Below are positions 1-10,170 of a stretch of 64,000 nucleotides of DNA, in pieces. This DNA comes from Roseomonas aerilata DSM 19363. GTDB lineage: Bacteria > Pseudomonadota > Alphaproteobacteria > Acetobacterales > Acetobacteraceae. Under the pieces are notes generated by a model. The model saw only the letters and a program-made list of their open reading frames with translations. It searched no databases and was not told the origin of the DNA. Each line of letters opens with the position of its first letter. Position 1 is the stretch's first letter. The translations under genes and the position numbers were made by a program. Location: assembly GCF_000711725.1 (NCBI RefSeq), contig NZ_JONP01000020.1:26982-90981 (forward strand). Direction: 5' to 3'.

Positions 1-5
1 TCAAT

Positions 6-1994
6 TTAGGACGGCACCTCCATCTTCACCAGCTCCATCCCGTCCTCGACCAAGTCCCCTACCTGGCAGAGGACGGCGGAGACCCGGCCAGATGCAGGAG
101 CGGTAATCCGCATCTGAACCTTCATCGCCTCGAGCACGAGGAGGACGGCCCCGCGGGGCAGGTCTTGCCCCGGCTGCACCAGCACCTCAAGCACCTTACC
201 GGGCATGGGCGCCAGGATCCGCCCGGCCGCTGGACCCTCGCCGCCGGCCGGGAGGCGCGGATCGACATAACGCAGGGCATGGGCACCGCCATTCAGGAAG
301 ACGGTGATGCGGTCACCCCGCCGTAGCACACGCGGTCGCGTGGCATCACCGTCGATGCGCAGCGCGATGGTGCCATCCGCTTCCTCCCGCCCCTCCACCT
401 CCACCGGGCCGTCCGACAGGTCGAGGCGGAAGCCACCCGCGTGGGGATGAGCCCGCAGCGTGCGGGTGGCGCCCTCGTCCTCGAGGAGGAAATCCTGGTG
501 TCCATCGCCATTCAGCCGCCAGGCGGTGGCGGCGCCCCAGGGGGAGTGGGGATCCGCCACATCGGCCGGGGCCCGGGCGCCGAGATCGAGCAGAAGCCGC
601 GCGACCGCGGCGGCGAGGGCCGCGCGCGGAGCGGGGCGGGCAGGGGGCAGGAGCTCCGCCGCGTGGCGCGCGATGAAGCCGGTGTCTAGCTCACCGTACC
701 GGAAGGCCGGGTGCGCCGCGATCGCCCCCAGCAGGGCCAGATTAGTCGCGGGTCCCGTGATTTCGGTCGCGGCGAGGGCACGCGAAAGCCGCCGGACAGC
801 CGCCTCCCGGTCCGGACCGTGCACGATGAGCTTCGCGATCATTGGGTCGTAGTGGATGGTGACCGCGTCGCCTTCACGGATGCCGGTGTCCACGCGCACG
901 CCCGGCTGCTCCAGCGGGAAGCGCAGGTGGTCCACGCGGCCGATGGAGGGCGCGAAGTCCCGCGCCGGGTCCTCGGCATAGAGCCGCACCTCGATGGCGT
1001 GCCCGCCGATGCGGAGAGCATCCTGGGTGAGGGGGAGGGGTTGGCCCGCCGCCACCCGAAGCTGCCACTCCACCAGATCCTGGCCGGTGATCGCCTCCGT
1101 GACCGGGTGCTCCACCTGCAGCCGGGTGTTCATCTCCATGAAGTGGAAGGCGTCGCCTTCGGCGATGAACTCCACGGTGCCGGCACCGACGTAGCCGATC
1201 GCCCTTGCGGCATCGCAGGCGGCGCGCCCCATGGCCTCGCGCCGGGCGGGGTCCATGCCGGGAGCAGGGGCCTCCTCCACTACCTTCTGGTGGCGGCGCT
1301 GGATGGAGCAGTCGCGCTCGAAGAGGTGGACGGTGCTGCCCAGGCTGTCGGCGAAGACCTGCACCTCGATGTGCCGCGGGCGGGTGAGATAGCGCTCCAG
1401 CAGGACGTGATCGTCGCCGAAGGAGGAGCGCGCCTCGCCTTTGGCGAGCGCCAACCCCTCCTCAAGCCCGGCGGCCGCTTCCACGATCCGCATGCCCTTG
1501 CCGCCCCCGCCGGCGCTGGCCTTGATCAGCAGCGGATAGCCGATGCGCTCGGCCGCTTTGCGCAGCGTGTCCGGCGACTGGTCCTCGCCGTGGTAGCCTG
1601 GCACCAGCGGCACACCGGCACGCTCCATCAGCGCCTTGGCGGCCGATTTCGAGCCCATGGCACGGATGGCTGAGGGCGGCGGGCCGATGAAGACGATGCC
1701 GGCCGCTGCGCAAGCCTCCGCGAACTCCGCATTCTCCGAGAGGAAGCCATAGCCGGGGTGGATGGCCTCCGCGCCCGAGGCACGTGCGGCCGCGATGATG
1801 GAGTCGATGCGCAGGTAGCTCTCCCGCGCCGGCGCCGGGCCCAGGTGGCGGGATTCATCGGCCATGGCGACGTGCATCGCATCCGCATCCGCGTCGGAAT
1901 GCACGGCCACGGTGCGGATGCCCATGCGGCGGGCGGTGCGAATGACGCGGCAGGCGATCTCGCCGCGATTGGCAATCAGGATCGTGCTGAACAT
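6..1994 (-). CDS. mccA: Methylcrotonyl-CoA carboxylase, biotin carboxylase/biotin carrier subunit
   Basis: The 662-aa protein would carry out ATP-dependent carboxylation of biotin and hand the carboxyl group to MccB, step 4 of leucine breakdown. Visible in order are the N-terminal biotin carboxylase fold (IANRGEIACR), the ATP-grasp glycine loop (ASAGGGGKGM), the EMNTRLQVEHPV segment, a linker domain and a C-terminal biotinyl domain. The biotin lysine is about K625 in EAMKVQM; most relatives have AMKM there. The start is ATG at 1994, 5 bases after the mccB stop; the longer reading frame upstream only overlaps mccB. The ivd-mccB-mccA order supports methylcrotonyl-CoA over propionyl- or geranyl-CoA as substrate. 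The next genes of the operon lie outside the window. Confidence 0.93.
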   Translation of the reverse strand: MFSTILIANRGEIACRVIRTARRMGIRTVAVHSDADADAMHVAMADESRHLGPAPARESYLRIDSIIAAARASGAEAIHPGYGFLSENAEFAEACAAAGIVFIGPPPSAIRAMGSKSAAKALMERAGVPLVPGYHGEDQSPDTLRKAAERIGYPLLIKASAGGGGKGMRIVEAAAGLEEGLALAKGEARSSFGDDHVLLERYLTRPRHIEVQVFADSLGSTVHLFERDCSIQRRHQKVVEEAPAPGMDPARREAMGRAACDAARAIGYVGAGTVEFIAEGDAFHFMEMNTRLQVEHPVTEAITGQDLVEWQLRVAAGQPLPLTQDALRIGGHAIEVRLYAEDPARDFAPSIGRVDHLRFPLEQPGVRVDTGIREGDAVTIHYDPMIAKLIVHGPDREAAVRRLSRALAATEITGPATNLALLGAIAAHPAFRYGELDTGFIARHAAELLPPARPAPRAALAAAVARLLLDLGARAPADVADPHSPWGAATAWRLNGDGHQDFLLEDEGATRTLRAHPHAGGFRLDLSDGPVEVEGREEADGTIALRIDGDATRPRVLRRGDRITVFLNGGAHALRYVDPRLPAGGEGPAAGRILAPMPGKVLEVLVQPGQDLPRGAVLLVLEAMKVQMRITAPASGRVSAVLCQVGDLVEDGMELVKMEVPS

Positions 1995-1999
1995 GACCG

Positions 2000-3622
2000 T
2001 CACATCCGGAACAGGCCGAAGCCCGGCTTGCGATCGGCCCAGGACTCGATGGGCGCGTTCAGCGCGGCGCTGATGGAGAGGGCGAGCACGATCCGCGTAT
2101 CGGCGGGATCGATGATGCCATCGTCCCACAACCGTGCGGTGGCGTAGTAGGGACTTCCCTGCGTCTCGTACTGCTCGCGCAGCGGCGCCTTGAAGCGCTC
2201 CTCCTCCTCGGCCGTCCAGGTGCCACCGCGGGCCTCGATGGCGTCGCGCCGGATGGTGGAGAGGACGGAGGCCGCCTGCTCCCCGCCCATCACGCCGATC
2301 CGCGCGTTCGGCCACATGAAGAGGAAACGGGGCGAGTAGGCGCGGCCGCACATGCCGTAATTACCCGCCCCGAAGCTGCCGCCGATCACCACGGTGAACT
2401 TCGGCACCGTCGCGGTCGCCACCGCTGTCACCAGCTTCGCGCCATCCTTGGCAATGCCGCCGCTCTCGTACTTCCGGCCCACCATGAAGCCCGTGATGTT
2501 CTGCAGGAAGACGAGCGGGATGCCGCGCTGGCAGCACAGCTCGATGAAATGCGCTCCCTTCTGCGCGCTTTCCGAGAAGAGCACGCCGTTGTTGGCAAGG
2601 ATGCCCACGGGATAGCCGTGCAGCCGCGCGAAGCCGGTGACGAGGGTGGGGCCGTAGAGCGGCTTGAACTCGTCGAACTCCGAGGCGTCCACCAGCCGAG
2701 CGATCACCTCCCGCACGTCATAGGGCTGGCGCAGGTCTGCCGGGATCAGCCCGTGAATATCCTGCGGGTCGTAGGCCGGCGGCCGCGGCGGCGCGATATC
2801 GAGCGAGACGGACTTCCGCGTGTTCAGCCCCGCCACGATACGCCTCGCGATGCCGAGCGCGTGGGCATCATTCTCGGCCATGTGGTCCGTCACGCCGGAG
2901 ATGCGGGAATGCACCTCCGCGCCGCCGAGGTCCTCGGCCGAGACGACCTCGCCGGTGGCGGCTTTCACCAGCGGCGGCCCGGCAAGGAAGATGGTGCCCT
3001 GGTTCCGCACGATGACGCTCTGGTCGGACATGGCCGGCACATAGGCGCCGCCCGCGGTGCAGCTTCCCATCACCACCGCGATCTGCGGGATGCCCTTCGC
3101 GGACATGTTCGCCTGGTTGAAGAAGATCCGCCCGAAATGGTCGCGATCGGGGAAGACCTCGTCCTGATTCGGCAGGTTCGCGCCGCCGGAATCCACGAGG
3201 TAGAGGCAGGGCAGGCGGTTCCCCTCGGCGATCTCCTGTGCGCGGAGATGCTTTTTCACCGTCAGCGGGAAATAGGTGCCGCCCTTCACCGTGGCGTCGT
3301 TCGCCACGATCATGCATTCGCGCCCTTCGACGCGGCCGATGCCCGTGATGAGCCCGGCGGAGGGCACCTCGTCGTTATAGAGCCCCCCGGCCGCAAGCTG
3401 CCCAATCTCGAGGAAGGGCGACGCGGGGTCGATGAGCGTGCGCACGCGATCGCGCGGCAGCAGCTTGCCGCGGGAGAGGTGCTTCTCCCGCGCCGGCTCG
3501 CCGCCGCCCTGGCGCACACGGTCCGCCCGCGCGCGCAGGTCCTCGACCAGCGCGCGCATCCGCCCCGCGTTCTCCGCGAACTCCGGGGAGCGTGTGTCGA
3601 GGGCCGTGGGAAGCGCCGGCAT
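2000..3622 (-). CDS. mccB: Methylcrotonyl-CoA carboxylase, carboxyltransferase subunit
   Basis: A 540-aa carboxyltransferase with two crotonase-like halves. It transfers carboxyl from biotin on MccA to 3-methylcrotonyl-CoA, giving 3-methylglutaconyl-CoA. Typical segments are seen: GGANLPNQ, the oxyanion-type [28 protein letters not shown] and [10 protein letters not shown]. The length matches the MccB family (about 535 aa). The ATG at 3622 shares one base with the ivd stop (TGATG), so translation is probably coupled. A longer frame extends to 4123 but only reads antisense-like, Arg-rich sequence inside ivd, so I rejected it. Confidence 0.94.
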   Translation of the reverse strand: MPALPTALDTRSPEFAENAGRMRALVEDLRARADRVRQGGGEPAREKHLSRGKLLPRDRVRTLIDPASPFLEIGQLAAGGLYNDEVPSAGLITGIGRVEGRECMIVANDATVKGGTYFPLTVKKHLRAQEIAEGNRLPCLYLVDSGGANLPNQDEVFPDRDHFGRIFFNQANMSAKGIPQIAVVMGSCTAGGAYVPAMSDQSVIVRNQGTIFLAGPPLVKAATGEVVSAEDLGGAEVHSRISGVTDHMAENDAHALGIARRIVAGLNTRKSVSLDIAPPRPPAYDPQDIHGLIPADLRQPYDVREVIARLVDASEFDEFKPLYGPTLVTGFARLHGYPVGILANNGVLFSESAQKGAHFIELCCQRGIPLVFLQNITGFMVGRKYESGGIAKDGAKLVTAVATATVPKFTVVIGGSFGAGNYGMCGRAYSPRFLFMWPNARIGVMGGEQAASVLSTIRRDAIEARGGTWTAEEEERFKAPLREQYETQGSPYYATARLWDDGIIDPADTRIVLALSISAALNAPIESWADRKPGFGLFRM

Positions 3623-4800
3623 CACGCGGTCTCGGCGAATAGCTCGCGCCCGATCAGCATTCGCCGGATCTCGCTCGTGCCGGCGCCAATCTCGTAGAGC
3701 TTTGCGTCGCGCAGCAGGCGGCCGGTGGGATAGTCGTTGATGTAGCCGTTGCCGCCCAGTGCCTGGATCGCCTCCAGCGCCATCCAGGTGGCCTTCTCCG
3801 CGGCGTAGAGGATGGCGCCCGCCGCGTCCTTCCGCGTCGTCTGCCCGCGGTCGCAGGCCTTCGCCACGGTGTAGACATAGGCCTTGGCCGCGGACATCAC
3901 CGTGTACATGTCGGCGATCTTGCCCTGCATGAGCTGGAACTCGCCGATCGCTTGGCCGAACTGCTTCCTGTCGTGGACATAGGGCAGGACGATATCCAGG
4001 CAGGCCTGCATGATGCCCAGCGGGCCGGCGGCCAGCACGGCGCGTTCGTAGTCGAGGCCGCTCATCAGCACGTTCACGCCGCGGCCCTCGCTCCCGAGCA
4101 GGTTCTCGGCAGGAACCTCGCAATCCTCGAAGACCAGCTCCCCGGTGTTGGAGCCGCGCATGCCCAGCTTGTCGAGCTTCTGCGCGGTGGAGAAGCCCTT
4201 GAAGCCGCGCTCGATGAGGAAGGCCGTGATGCCGCGCGGCCCCGCCTCGGGATCGGTCTTGGCATAGACCACCAGTACGTCCGCGTCGGGCCCGTTGGTG
4301 ATCCAGAACTTCCCGCCGTTGAGGATGTAGCGATCGCCCCGCCGCTCGGCGCGCGTGCGCATCCCCACCACGTCCGAGCCCGCGCCCGGTTCGCTCATCG
4401 CGAGCGCGCCGACATGCTCCCCACTGATCAGCTTAGGAAGGTAACGCGCCTTCTGCTCCGCATTCCCGTTCCGCGCGATCTGGTTCACGCAGAGGTTCGA
4501 GTGCGCCCCATAGGAGAGGCCGACGCTGGCCGAGGCCCGGCTCACCTCTTCCATCGCCACGCAGTGCTCGAGATAGCCCATGCCGGCGCCGCCATATTCC
4601 TCGGGCGCGGTGATGCCGAGCAGGCCGAGGTCGCCGAACTTGCGCCAGAGATCGGCCGGAAAGTCGTTGCTGCGGTCGATCTCGGCGGCGCGCGGCGCGA
4701 TCTCGCGGGCGGCGAAGGCGGCGACCTGGTCCCGCAGCGCATCGGCGGTCTCGCCGAGATAGTAGTCGAGGCCCCTGAAGCCGGTGAGGCTGTTGCTCAT
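3622..4800 (-). CDS. ivd: Isovaleryl-CoA dehydrogenase
   Basis: A 392-aa FAD-dependent acyl-CoA dehydrogenase oxidising isovaleryl-CoA to 3-methylcrotonyl-CoA, the substrate of the following MccAB. The family signatures MSEPGAGSD (about 135-143), WITNG and the C-terminal IQALGGNGY are present. The catalytic base is placed as in isovaleryl-CoA dehydrogenases, E252 in GLDYER, rather than near the C-terminus as in short- or medium-chain enzymes, which makes the specific assignment fairly secure. It is the first gene of the visible leucine operon; the 49 bases up to the xdhB stop are the only upstream spacer, so its promoter lies there or further upstream. Confidence 0.94.
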   Translation of the reverse strand: MSNSLTGFRGLDYYLGETADALRDQVAAFAAREIAPRAAEIDRSNDFPADLWRKFGDLGLLGITAPEEYGGAGMGYLEHCVAMEEVSRASASVGLSYGAHSNLCVNQIARNGNAEQKARYLPKLISGEHVGALAMSEPGAGSDVVGMRTRAERRGDRYILNGGKFWITNGPDADVLVVYAKTDPEAGPRGITAFLIERGFKGFSTAQKLDKLGMRGSNTGELVFEDCEVPAENLLGSEGRGVNVLMSGLDYERAVLAAGPLGIMQACLDIVLPYVHDRKQFGQAIGEFQLMQGKIADMYTVMSAAKAYVYTVAKACDRGQTTRKDAAGAILYAAEKATWMALEAIQALGGNGYINDYPTGRLLRDAKLYEIGAGTSEIRRMLIGRELFAETA

Positions 4801-4849
4801 GCCGTTCCCTCTGTCCCGCTCAGACGGCGGGTAGAGGGAACGGTATAAG

Positions 4850-7162
4850 TCAGGACTGCTGACCGCAAGCGCCGCGGCGGGCGGCCATCAGCAGTCGCTC
4901 GGGCGTCGCCGGCAAGTCCAGCCGGTCCACGCCCGCGGCGTCCCGCAGCGCGTTCCAGACAGCCGTTGCCAGCATCACCGGCGGCTCGCCCACGGCCTTG
5001 GAGCGGAAGACCGTGTCGGCCCGAGCCGGCGCGCCCTCCAGCAGCCGCACGTTCATCACGGCCGGGACGTCGCGCGAGCCCGGGACCTTGTAGGTGGAGG
5101 GGCCGAGGGTCCGGAGTCGGCCCTGGTCGTCCCACCACAGCTCCTCGCAGGTGAGATAGCCCAGGCCCTGCACGAAGGCGCCCTCGATCTGCCCACGGTC
5201 CACGGCCGGGTTGAGGGAGCGGCCGCAGTCCTGCACCAGGTCCGTCCGGATCATCCGGTGCTCGCCGGTCAGCAGGTCCAGCTCCACCTCCGCGACGGCG
5301 GCGCCGTAGGAAAAGTAGAAATAGGGCTCGCCCTTCAGCGCCACGGGGTCCCAGTGCAGCCCGGGCGTCCGGTAGAAGCCGGTGGAGGAAAGCGAGACGC
5401 GCGCCTGGACGCAGCGATGCGCCAGCTCGCCGAAGCGCATCCGGTGGTTGCCGGCGAAGACCTCATCGTCCTCAAAGGCGATTTCCTCCGGCCGCACGCC
5501 CCATTCCGTTGCGGCGAGTTCCGCCATGCGGGTGCGGATGGTGGTCGCCGCGATCTGCGCGGCCCAGCCATTGAGGTCGGAGCCGGTGCTGGCGGCGGTC
5601 GGCGCCGTGTTCGGCACCTCCGCCGTGCTCGTCGCGGTGATCCGCACCCGCTCGACCGGCACGCCAAAGACACCGGCGACGACCTGGGCGATCTTGATGA
5701 ACAGCCCCTGGCCCATCTCCGTGCCGCCATGGTTCAGCCGGATCGAGCCGTCCTCGTAAACGTGGACGAGGGCGCCCGCCTGGTTCATCGACAGGATGCC
5801 GAAGGAGATGCCGAAGGCGAGGACGAAGCTGCCGAGGCCGCGCTTCACCACCTCGTTCCGCGCGTTGAAGGCGTCCACCTCCGCGCGCCGCCGGGCCCAG
5901 TCGGCGCCGTCGCGGCACTCCGCCCAGACGCGGCGAAGGAGGTCGCCCTCCAGCTTCTGACCATAGGGCGTCGCGTCGTCGTTTTCCCCGCCCGCGAGGT
6001 TGCGCTCCCGCACCGCCTCCTGGGTGATGCCAAGGCTGCGGGCGATGCGGTGGGTCACATCTTCCATCAGCAGCACGCCCTGCGGCCCGCCGAAGCCGCG
6101 GAAGGCGGTGTTGCTCACCGTGTTCGTCTTGCAGGCCGCGCCGAAGATCCGCACGGCCGGCACGTCAAGGCAGTTCAGCGCGTGGGTGACGGAGCGGAAC
6201 ACCACGCCCGCCGAAAGATCCACGCTGTGCCCGCCATCGGCCGCGAGCGTGGCATCGAGCGCGAGAATGCGGCCCGTCTCGTCGCACCCTGCTTCCCAGC
6301 GGAAGAGCATCGGATGGCGCTTCCCGGTTGCGGCCATGTCCTGCTTGCGCCCGAGGCGCAGCTTCACCGGCCGCCCGGTCCGCCGCGCCGCCAGTGCCGC
6401 GCAGGCCGCCACCCAGGAGGCGTTGCTCTCCTTCCCCCCGAAGCCGCCGCCCAGCCGCCGCACTTGCACGGAGATCCGGTTGTGGTCGCAGCCGAGAATG
6501 CGTGCCGAGATGTGCTGCACCTCCGTCGGGTGCTGGGTGGAGGAGTGGATGACGAGGTCCCCGTCCTCCCCCGGAACGGCGAGGGCGATCTGCCCCTCCA
6601 GGTAGAAGTGCTCCTGCCCGCCCGCATGGAAGGTGCCGGAAAGGCGGCGCGGCGCGGCGGCAATGGCGGCCGGCGCGTCGCCGCGCGTCATCACGCTCGG
6701 CGGCATCAGGAAGGCGCCTGAGTCGAGCGCCTCCTCGACCGAGAGCACCGGGCGGAGCGATTCGATCTCGGGCCGCACGGCGGCGGCGCCGGCGAGCGCC
6801 GCGTCGCGCGTCTCGCCGACCACGATGGCGAGCGGCTGGCCCCAGTACTCTACCAGCCCCTCGGCCAGCATGTGTTCCTGCGGCCGACGCGCCTGGGCGA
6901 TATCGTTCCGGCCGGGGATGTCGCCTGGCCCGATCGCCGCCACCACGCCGGGCACCGCCAGCGCCGGGGAGAGGTCGATCGGCGCCAGCCGTCCATGTGC
7001 CACCGGCGAGAGCACGAGCGCCGCGTGCAGCAGGCCCGCGGGGATCGGCAGGTCGTCGGTGAAGCGTGCCTCGCCGGTTGTGTGCTTCAGCGCGCTGTCC
7101 TGGCGGAGCGACGCGCCGGGGCCGGAAAGGTCGCGGCCGAGATGGTGAAGGGGGGTGTCCAT
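4850..7162 (-). CDS. xdhB: Xanthine dehydrogenase, molybdopterin-binding large subunit
   Basis: The 770-aa molybdenum subunit that hydroxylates hypoxanthine and xanthine to urate. Markers are GGGFGGKES, the FRGFGGPQG loop and the catalytic glutamate in AVGEPP (about E726). The length matches XdhB of Rhodobacter-type two-subunit enzymes. The start is ATG at 7162, which overlaps the xdhA stop as TGATG and has GGAGG 7 bases upstream; a GTG one codon earlier is possible but too close to that site. No xdhC (cofactor insertion chaperone) is found on either side in this window. Confidence 0.93.
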   Translation of the reverse strand: MDTPLHHLGRDLSGPGASLRQDSALKHTTGEARFTDDLPIPAGLLHAALVLSPVAHGRLAPIDLSPALAVPGVVAAIGPGDIPGRNDIAQARRPQEHMLAEGLVEYWGQPLAIVVGETRDAALAGAAAVRPEIESLRPVLSVEEALDSGAFLMPPSVMTRGDAPAAIAAAPRRLSGTFHAGGQEHFYLEGQIALAVPGEDGDLVIHSSTQHPTEVQHISARILGCDHNRISVQVRRLGGGFGGKESNASWVAACAALAARRTGRPVKLRLGRKQDMAATGKRHPMLFRWEAGCDETGRILALDATLAADGGHSVDLSAGVVFRSVTHALNCLDVPAVRIFGAACKTNTVSNTAFRGFGGPQGVLLMEDVTHRIARSLGITQEAVRERNLAGGENDDATPYGQKLEGDLLRRVWAECRDGADWARRRAEVDAFNARNEVVKRGLGSFVLAFGISFGILSMNQAGALVHVYEDGSIRLNHGGTEMGQGLFIKIAQVVAGVFGVPVERVRITATSTAEVPNTAPTAASTGSDLNGWAAQIAATTIRTRMAELAATEWGVRPEEIAFEDDEVFAGNHRMRFGELAHRCVQARVSLSSTGFYRTPGLHWDPVALKGEPYFYFSYGAAVAEVELDLLTGEHRMIRTDLVQDCGRSLNPAVDRGQIEGAFVQGLGYLTCEELWWDDQGRLRTLGPSTYKVPGSRDVPAVMNVRLLEGAPARADTVFRSKAVGEPPVMLATAVWNALRDAAGVDRLDLPATPERLLMAARRGACGQQS

Positions 7163-8532
7163 CACGCGGCCTCCGCCTGGCGGTGCCAGAGCCTTCGGAG
7201 AAGGTTGCCCGCAGCCAGCCGCCGGTACTCCGCGCTCGCGCGGAGGTCGGAAAGGGGCGCGATGGCCGCTTCCAGCGCAGCGGCCGCCGCCTCCACGGTC
7301 TCTCGTTTCCAGGGCTGGCCGAGGAGTGCGACCTCGGCCGGGGCGCAGCGCTCCGCCCGCGGTCCCGTGCCGCCCAGTGCGATCCGCGCCAGCGCGACCC
7401 GCCCCCGCTCCAGCCGGATCACGGCCGAGAGCCCGACCGTCGTGATGTCCTGGTCCGGCCGCTTGGATAGCTTCTCCGCCACGAAGAGGGCGCCCGCGGG
7501 GGGGCGGGGAATCAGGACGTCCTGGATCACCTCGCCGGACTGCAGGGCATTGGTGCGGTAGCCCGTGAGGAATTCCTCTACCGCCATCTCGCGCGTCCCT
7601 TCCGGCCCAACGAGGCGGAGCGTGGCACCAAGCGCGAGCAGCGGCGGTAGTGCGTCGCCGATCGGGGAAGCGGTGCCGAGATTGCCCCCGATCGTTCCCA
7701 TGCCCCGGATCTGGCGCGAGCCGAGGCGCCGCAGCAGCCCTGCGAACGGCGCCATGGCGGGGTCCGCCGCACAGGCCGCGAGCAGCCGCCGGTAGCTCGC
7801 CGCAGCCCCGACGCGCAGACCTTCCGGCCCCGCCTCCAGCCCGTTCAGCTCGGGTACGTCGGAGAGGCAGATCACCAGCGCCGGCGCCTCCCGCTTCTCG
7901 GAGACGCGCAGGCCCAGATCGGTGCCGCCCGAGAGCAGCCAGGCGTCGGGATGCGCGGCGCGCAGGGCGAGAAGCGCCTCCAGCGTTGCCGGGCGATGGA
8001 ATACCTGCCCAGCCGCCTCCAGCCGCGTGGCCAAGCCGGAGGGCGCGGGCGCGGGCGCAGCGCCGTCGTCATGCAGCCCGCCGATGGCCTCGACAATCGG
8101 TCGATAACCCGTGCAGCGGCAGAGATTACCCGCCAGTGCGTCGTGCACGTCGCCGCCCTCGCGCGAATGGGCCCAGGCGGTCATGACGATGCCGGGGGTG
8201 CAGAAGCCGCATTGGGTGGCATCTGCCTCGGCCAGGGCGCGCTGAATGGGGTGCGGCGCCGCAGGGCTGCCCAGCCCCTCCACCGTCCGCAGCGCGCGCC
8301 CGTGCACCTGGCCGAGCATCGCGAGGCAGGCGTTGACGGGCACGCGGGCGCCGTCCGCCTCCTCGATCACGACGGTGCAGGCGCCGCAGTCGCCCTCCGC
8401 ACAGCCCTCCTTCGTGCCGGTCAGCCCGGCAGGGCCGCGCAACCAGTCGAGCAGCGTCATGGTGGGGGAAGTGCCCGGCGGCAGCGCGCGGTGCGTGCCG
8501 TTCAGGGTGAAGACGATGGGGCCGGTGGTCAT
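7162..8532 (-). CDS. xdhA: Xanthine dehydrogenase, iron-sulfur/FAD small subunit
   Basis: A 456-aa electron-transfer subunit. The N-terminal plant-type ferredoxin domain has GCAEGDCGAC, followed by the second [2Fe-2S] domain with QCGFCTPG and NLCRCTGYRPI, then a FAD-binding domain (SGGTDLGL, GNLGTASPIGD) and the CO-dehydrogenase flavoprotein C-terminal domain. It passes electrons from XdhB's Mo site to NAD. It overlaps xdhB, giving an AB operon. With the adenine deaminase and AzgA permease elsewhere in the window it fits purine catabolism. Confidence 0.93.
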   Translation of the reverse strand: MTTGPIVFTLNGTHRALPPGTSPTMTLLDWLRGPAGLTGTKEGCAEGDCGACTVVIEEADGARVPVNACLAMLGQVHGRALRTVEGLGSPAAPHPIQRALAEADATQCGFCTPGIVMTAWAHSREGGDVHDALAGNLCRCTGYRPIVEAIGGLHDDGAAPAPAPSGLATRLEAAGQVFHRPATLEALLALRAAHPDAWLLSGGTDLGLRVSEKREAPALVICLSDVPELNGLEAGPEGLRVGAAASYRRLLAACAADPAMAPFAGLLRRLGSRQIRGMGTIGGNLGTASPIGDALPPLLALGATLRLVGPEGTREMAVEEFLTGYRTNALQSGEVIQDVLIPRPPAGALFVAEKLSKRPDQDITTVGLSAVIRLERGRVALARIALGGTGPRAERCAPAEVALLGQPWKRETVEAAAAALEAAIAPLSDLRASAEYRRLAAGNLLRRLWHRQAEAA

Positions 8533-8589
8533 GCCCGGGAGTTTAGCAAGCCGCGGGCCGCGGGCCAGCGGCGGCCGTCCACCGGGGCG

Positions 8590-8952
8590 TCAGGCCCCCG
8601 GCAGGCGCGCCAGCGCGGCGGTCAGGTCCTCGGGCGCATAGGGCTTGGCCAGGACCGGGATGCCCGCCAGCCGCTGCGGCAGGCCCGCCGCGCCGTAGCC
8701 GGAGGCCACCACGAAGGGCACCTCCATGCGCAGCAGGGCGTCTGCCACCGGTTCCGAGGTCTCGCCCGCCAGGTTCAGGTCCAGCACCGCCAGATCGGGC
8801 TTGTCCTGCTCCAGCATGGCCAGGGCTTCGGCCACAGTGGCAACGGGGCCGAGAACCACGACGCCTGCATCGGCGAGCGTATCCTCGACCAGCATAGCAA
8901 CCAGCGTCTCGTCCTCAACAACCAGGACCCGTCGTCCGGTCAGGCTCGCCAT
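8590..8952 (-). CDS. Single-domain response regulator (receiver only)
   Basis: A 120-aa CheY-like receiver with no output domain. The acidic pocket (E13, D14), the phospho-acceptor D58 in VLDLN, the conserved S/T position in VVASGYG and the K in AKPY are all present, so it should be phosphorylatable. Alphaproteobacteria often carry such stand-alone receivers downstream of HWE/HisKA2 kinases or in the general stress pathway; no kinase is nearby here. It lies 57 bases upstream of xdhA on the same strand and could be co-transcribed, but a functional link is only inference. Confidence 0.85.
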   Translation of the reverse strand: MASLTGRRVLVVEDETLVAMLVEDTLADAGVVVLGPVATVAEALAMLEQDKPDLAVLDLNLAGETSEPVADALLRMEVPFVVASGYGAAGLPQRLAGIPVLAKPYAPEDLTAALARLPGA

Positions 8953-9072
8953 TCAGGCAGTCTCCGTCGGTTGCTTTTCCGCGCTGAACGCGGCGTTAAG
9001 CATCGGCGTGGCCTCAGGCCGCCCCCCTGTCAAGGGTGGCGGGGAGGAGACCCGAGGGGGATAACGGAAGGT

Positions 9073-10068
9073 TCAGTCCGCGTACTGCCCGGCCGCCTGG
9101 ATGATCGGCCGCCACTTGGCGATGTCGGCCTGCCAGTAGGCGCGGTGGGCCTCCGGCGTCGCGCGCTCCTGGCTCACCGGGGCGGTGCCCAGCTCGGCGA
9201 AGCGGGCAACGAGCCGCTCGTCCCGCAGTGCCCCCTGCAGGGAACGGGAAAGGCGATTCAGAATGGCGGCGTCCGTGCCCTTAGGCGCGTAGAGGCCGTG
9301 CCAGACCGAAACCTCGAAGCCCGGCAGACCGGCCTCGGCGGCCGTGGGCAGCTCCGGTAGGGCGGCGTTGCGCTCGTTGGTCGTGACGGCGAAGGCGCGC
9401 ACGGCGCCGGAGCGGATCTGCTGCGTCGTGTTGGTGGTCTGGTCGCACATCAGGTCCACCGTGCCGCCGATGAGGTCGGTCATGGCGGGGCCGGTGCCGC
9501 GGTAGGGAATGGTCGTCACCTGGGTCTGCACCGCCGACTGGAGCAGCAGGCCGCAGAGGTGCGAGGCCGCGCCGACGCCGGCATTGGCGAGGTTGATGCT
9601 CTGCTTCTGCTCTCGGATCACCCTCACCATCTCGGCGAGGTTGGCGGCCGGGAAGTCCTTCTTCGCGATGATCGTCATCGGCACCTCGGTGACGAGGCCG
9701 ATCGGCTCGAAGCCGTTCACCGGGTCATAGGCGAGGCGGCGGTAGAGCGTGGGGGTGGTGCCCATGCCGATGTGGTGCAGCAGCAGGGTATAGCCGTCCG
9801 GCCGCGCCTGGGCGACGCGCTGGGCGCCGAGCGTGCCGCCCGCGCCGCCGACATTCTCCACCACCACGGGTTGGCCGAGGTCGCGGGACATGAGTTCCGC
9901 CACAAGGCGCGTCACCACGTCGGTCGGCCCGCCGGCGGCGAAGGGAACGATGACGCTGATCGGCCGGTTCGGATAGCCGGCCTGGGCCCTTGCCAACCCC
10001 GGCAGCAGGGTGGTCGTGCCAAGGGCGGTGGCAAGCGCCAGGGCGCGGCGGCGCGTCAGCTGATTCAT
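9073..10068 (-). CDS. Bug/TctC-family tripartite tricarboxylate receptor (periplasmic)
   Basis: A 331-aa periplasmic solute receptor. The N-terminus (TRRRALALATALG, ending in ARAQA) is an export signal with an Arg-rich n-region, possibly Tat. Hallmarks of the Bug family follow: YPNRPISVIVPFAAGGPTD, the VVVENVGGAGG segment and a PDGYTLL motif. Such proteins capture carboxylates for TctAB permeases, but no tctA or tctB is here; orphan Bug proteins are expanded in many alpha- and betaproteobacteria. The ligand cannot be predicted. Confidence 0.88.
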   Translation of the reverse strand: MNQLTRRRALALATALGTTTLLPGLARAQAGYPNRPISVIVPFAAGGPTDVVTRLVAELMSRDLGQPVVVENVGGAGGTLGAQRVAQARPDGYTLLLHHIGMGTTPTLYRRLAYDPVNGFEPIGLVTEVPMTIIAKKDFPAANLAEMVRVIREQKQSINLANAGVGAASHLCGLLLQSAVQTQVTTIPYRGTGPAMTDLIGGTVDLMCDQTTNTTQQIRSGAVRAFAVTTNERNAALPELPTAAEAGLPGFEVSVWHGLYAPKGTDAAILNRLSRSLQGALRDERLVARFAELGTAPVSQERATPEAHRAYWQADIAKWRPIIQAAGQYAD

Positions 10069-10110
10069 GAACCCGGGGTTCCCTCTTTATTGCAGGCAGG
10101 AAAGATAACG

Positions 10111-10136
10111 GGGCGGTCGCAGAAATGCGACTGCCC
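10111..10136 (-). terminator. Hairpin after lepA, probable terminator
   Basis: Between the lepA stop and the Bug gene there is an inverted repeat: GGGC-x-GTCGCA, loop GAAA, TGCGAC-x-GCCC, about 10 paired bases in two blocks. In the minus (lepA) direction it is followed by CGTTATCTTTCC, a weak T-rich tract. Placement and stem strength favour a terminator, though the tail is not canonical. Confidence 0.5.
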
Positions 10137-10170
10137 TGTCAAGCCTGACGTAAAGGTCCCCTGGCCGCGC

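Noticed and set aside
2000..4123. A 707-aa extended reading of mccB
   Set aside because: The added N-terminus lies inside ivd in another frame and is low-complexity; ATG at 3622 in a TGATG overlap is the clear start.
9028..9033. TTGACA on minus upstream of the response regulator as a -35 element
   Set aside because: No acceptable -10 at 16-18 bases; the same holds for TTGACA at 10137-10142 on minus upstream of the Bug gene.
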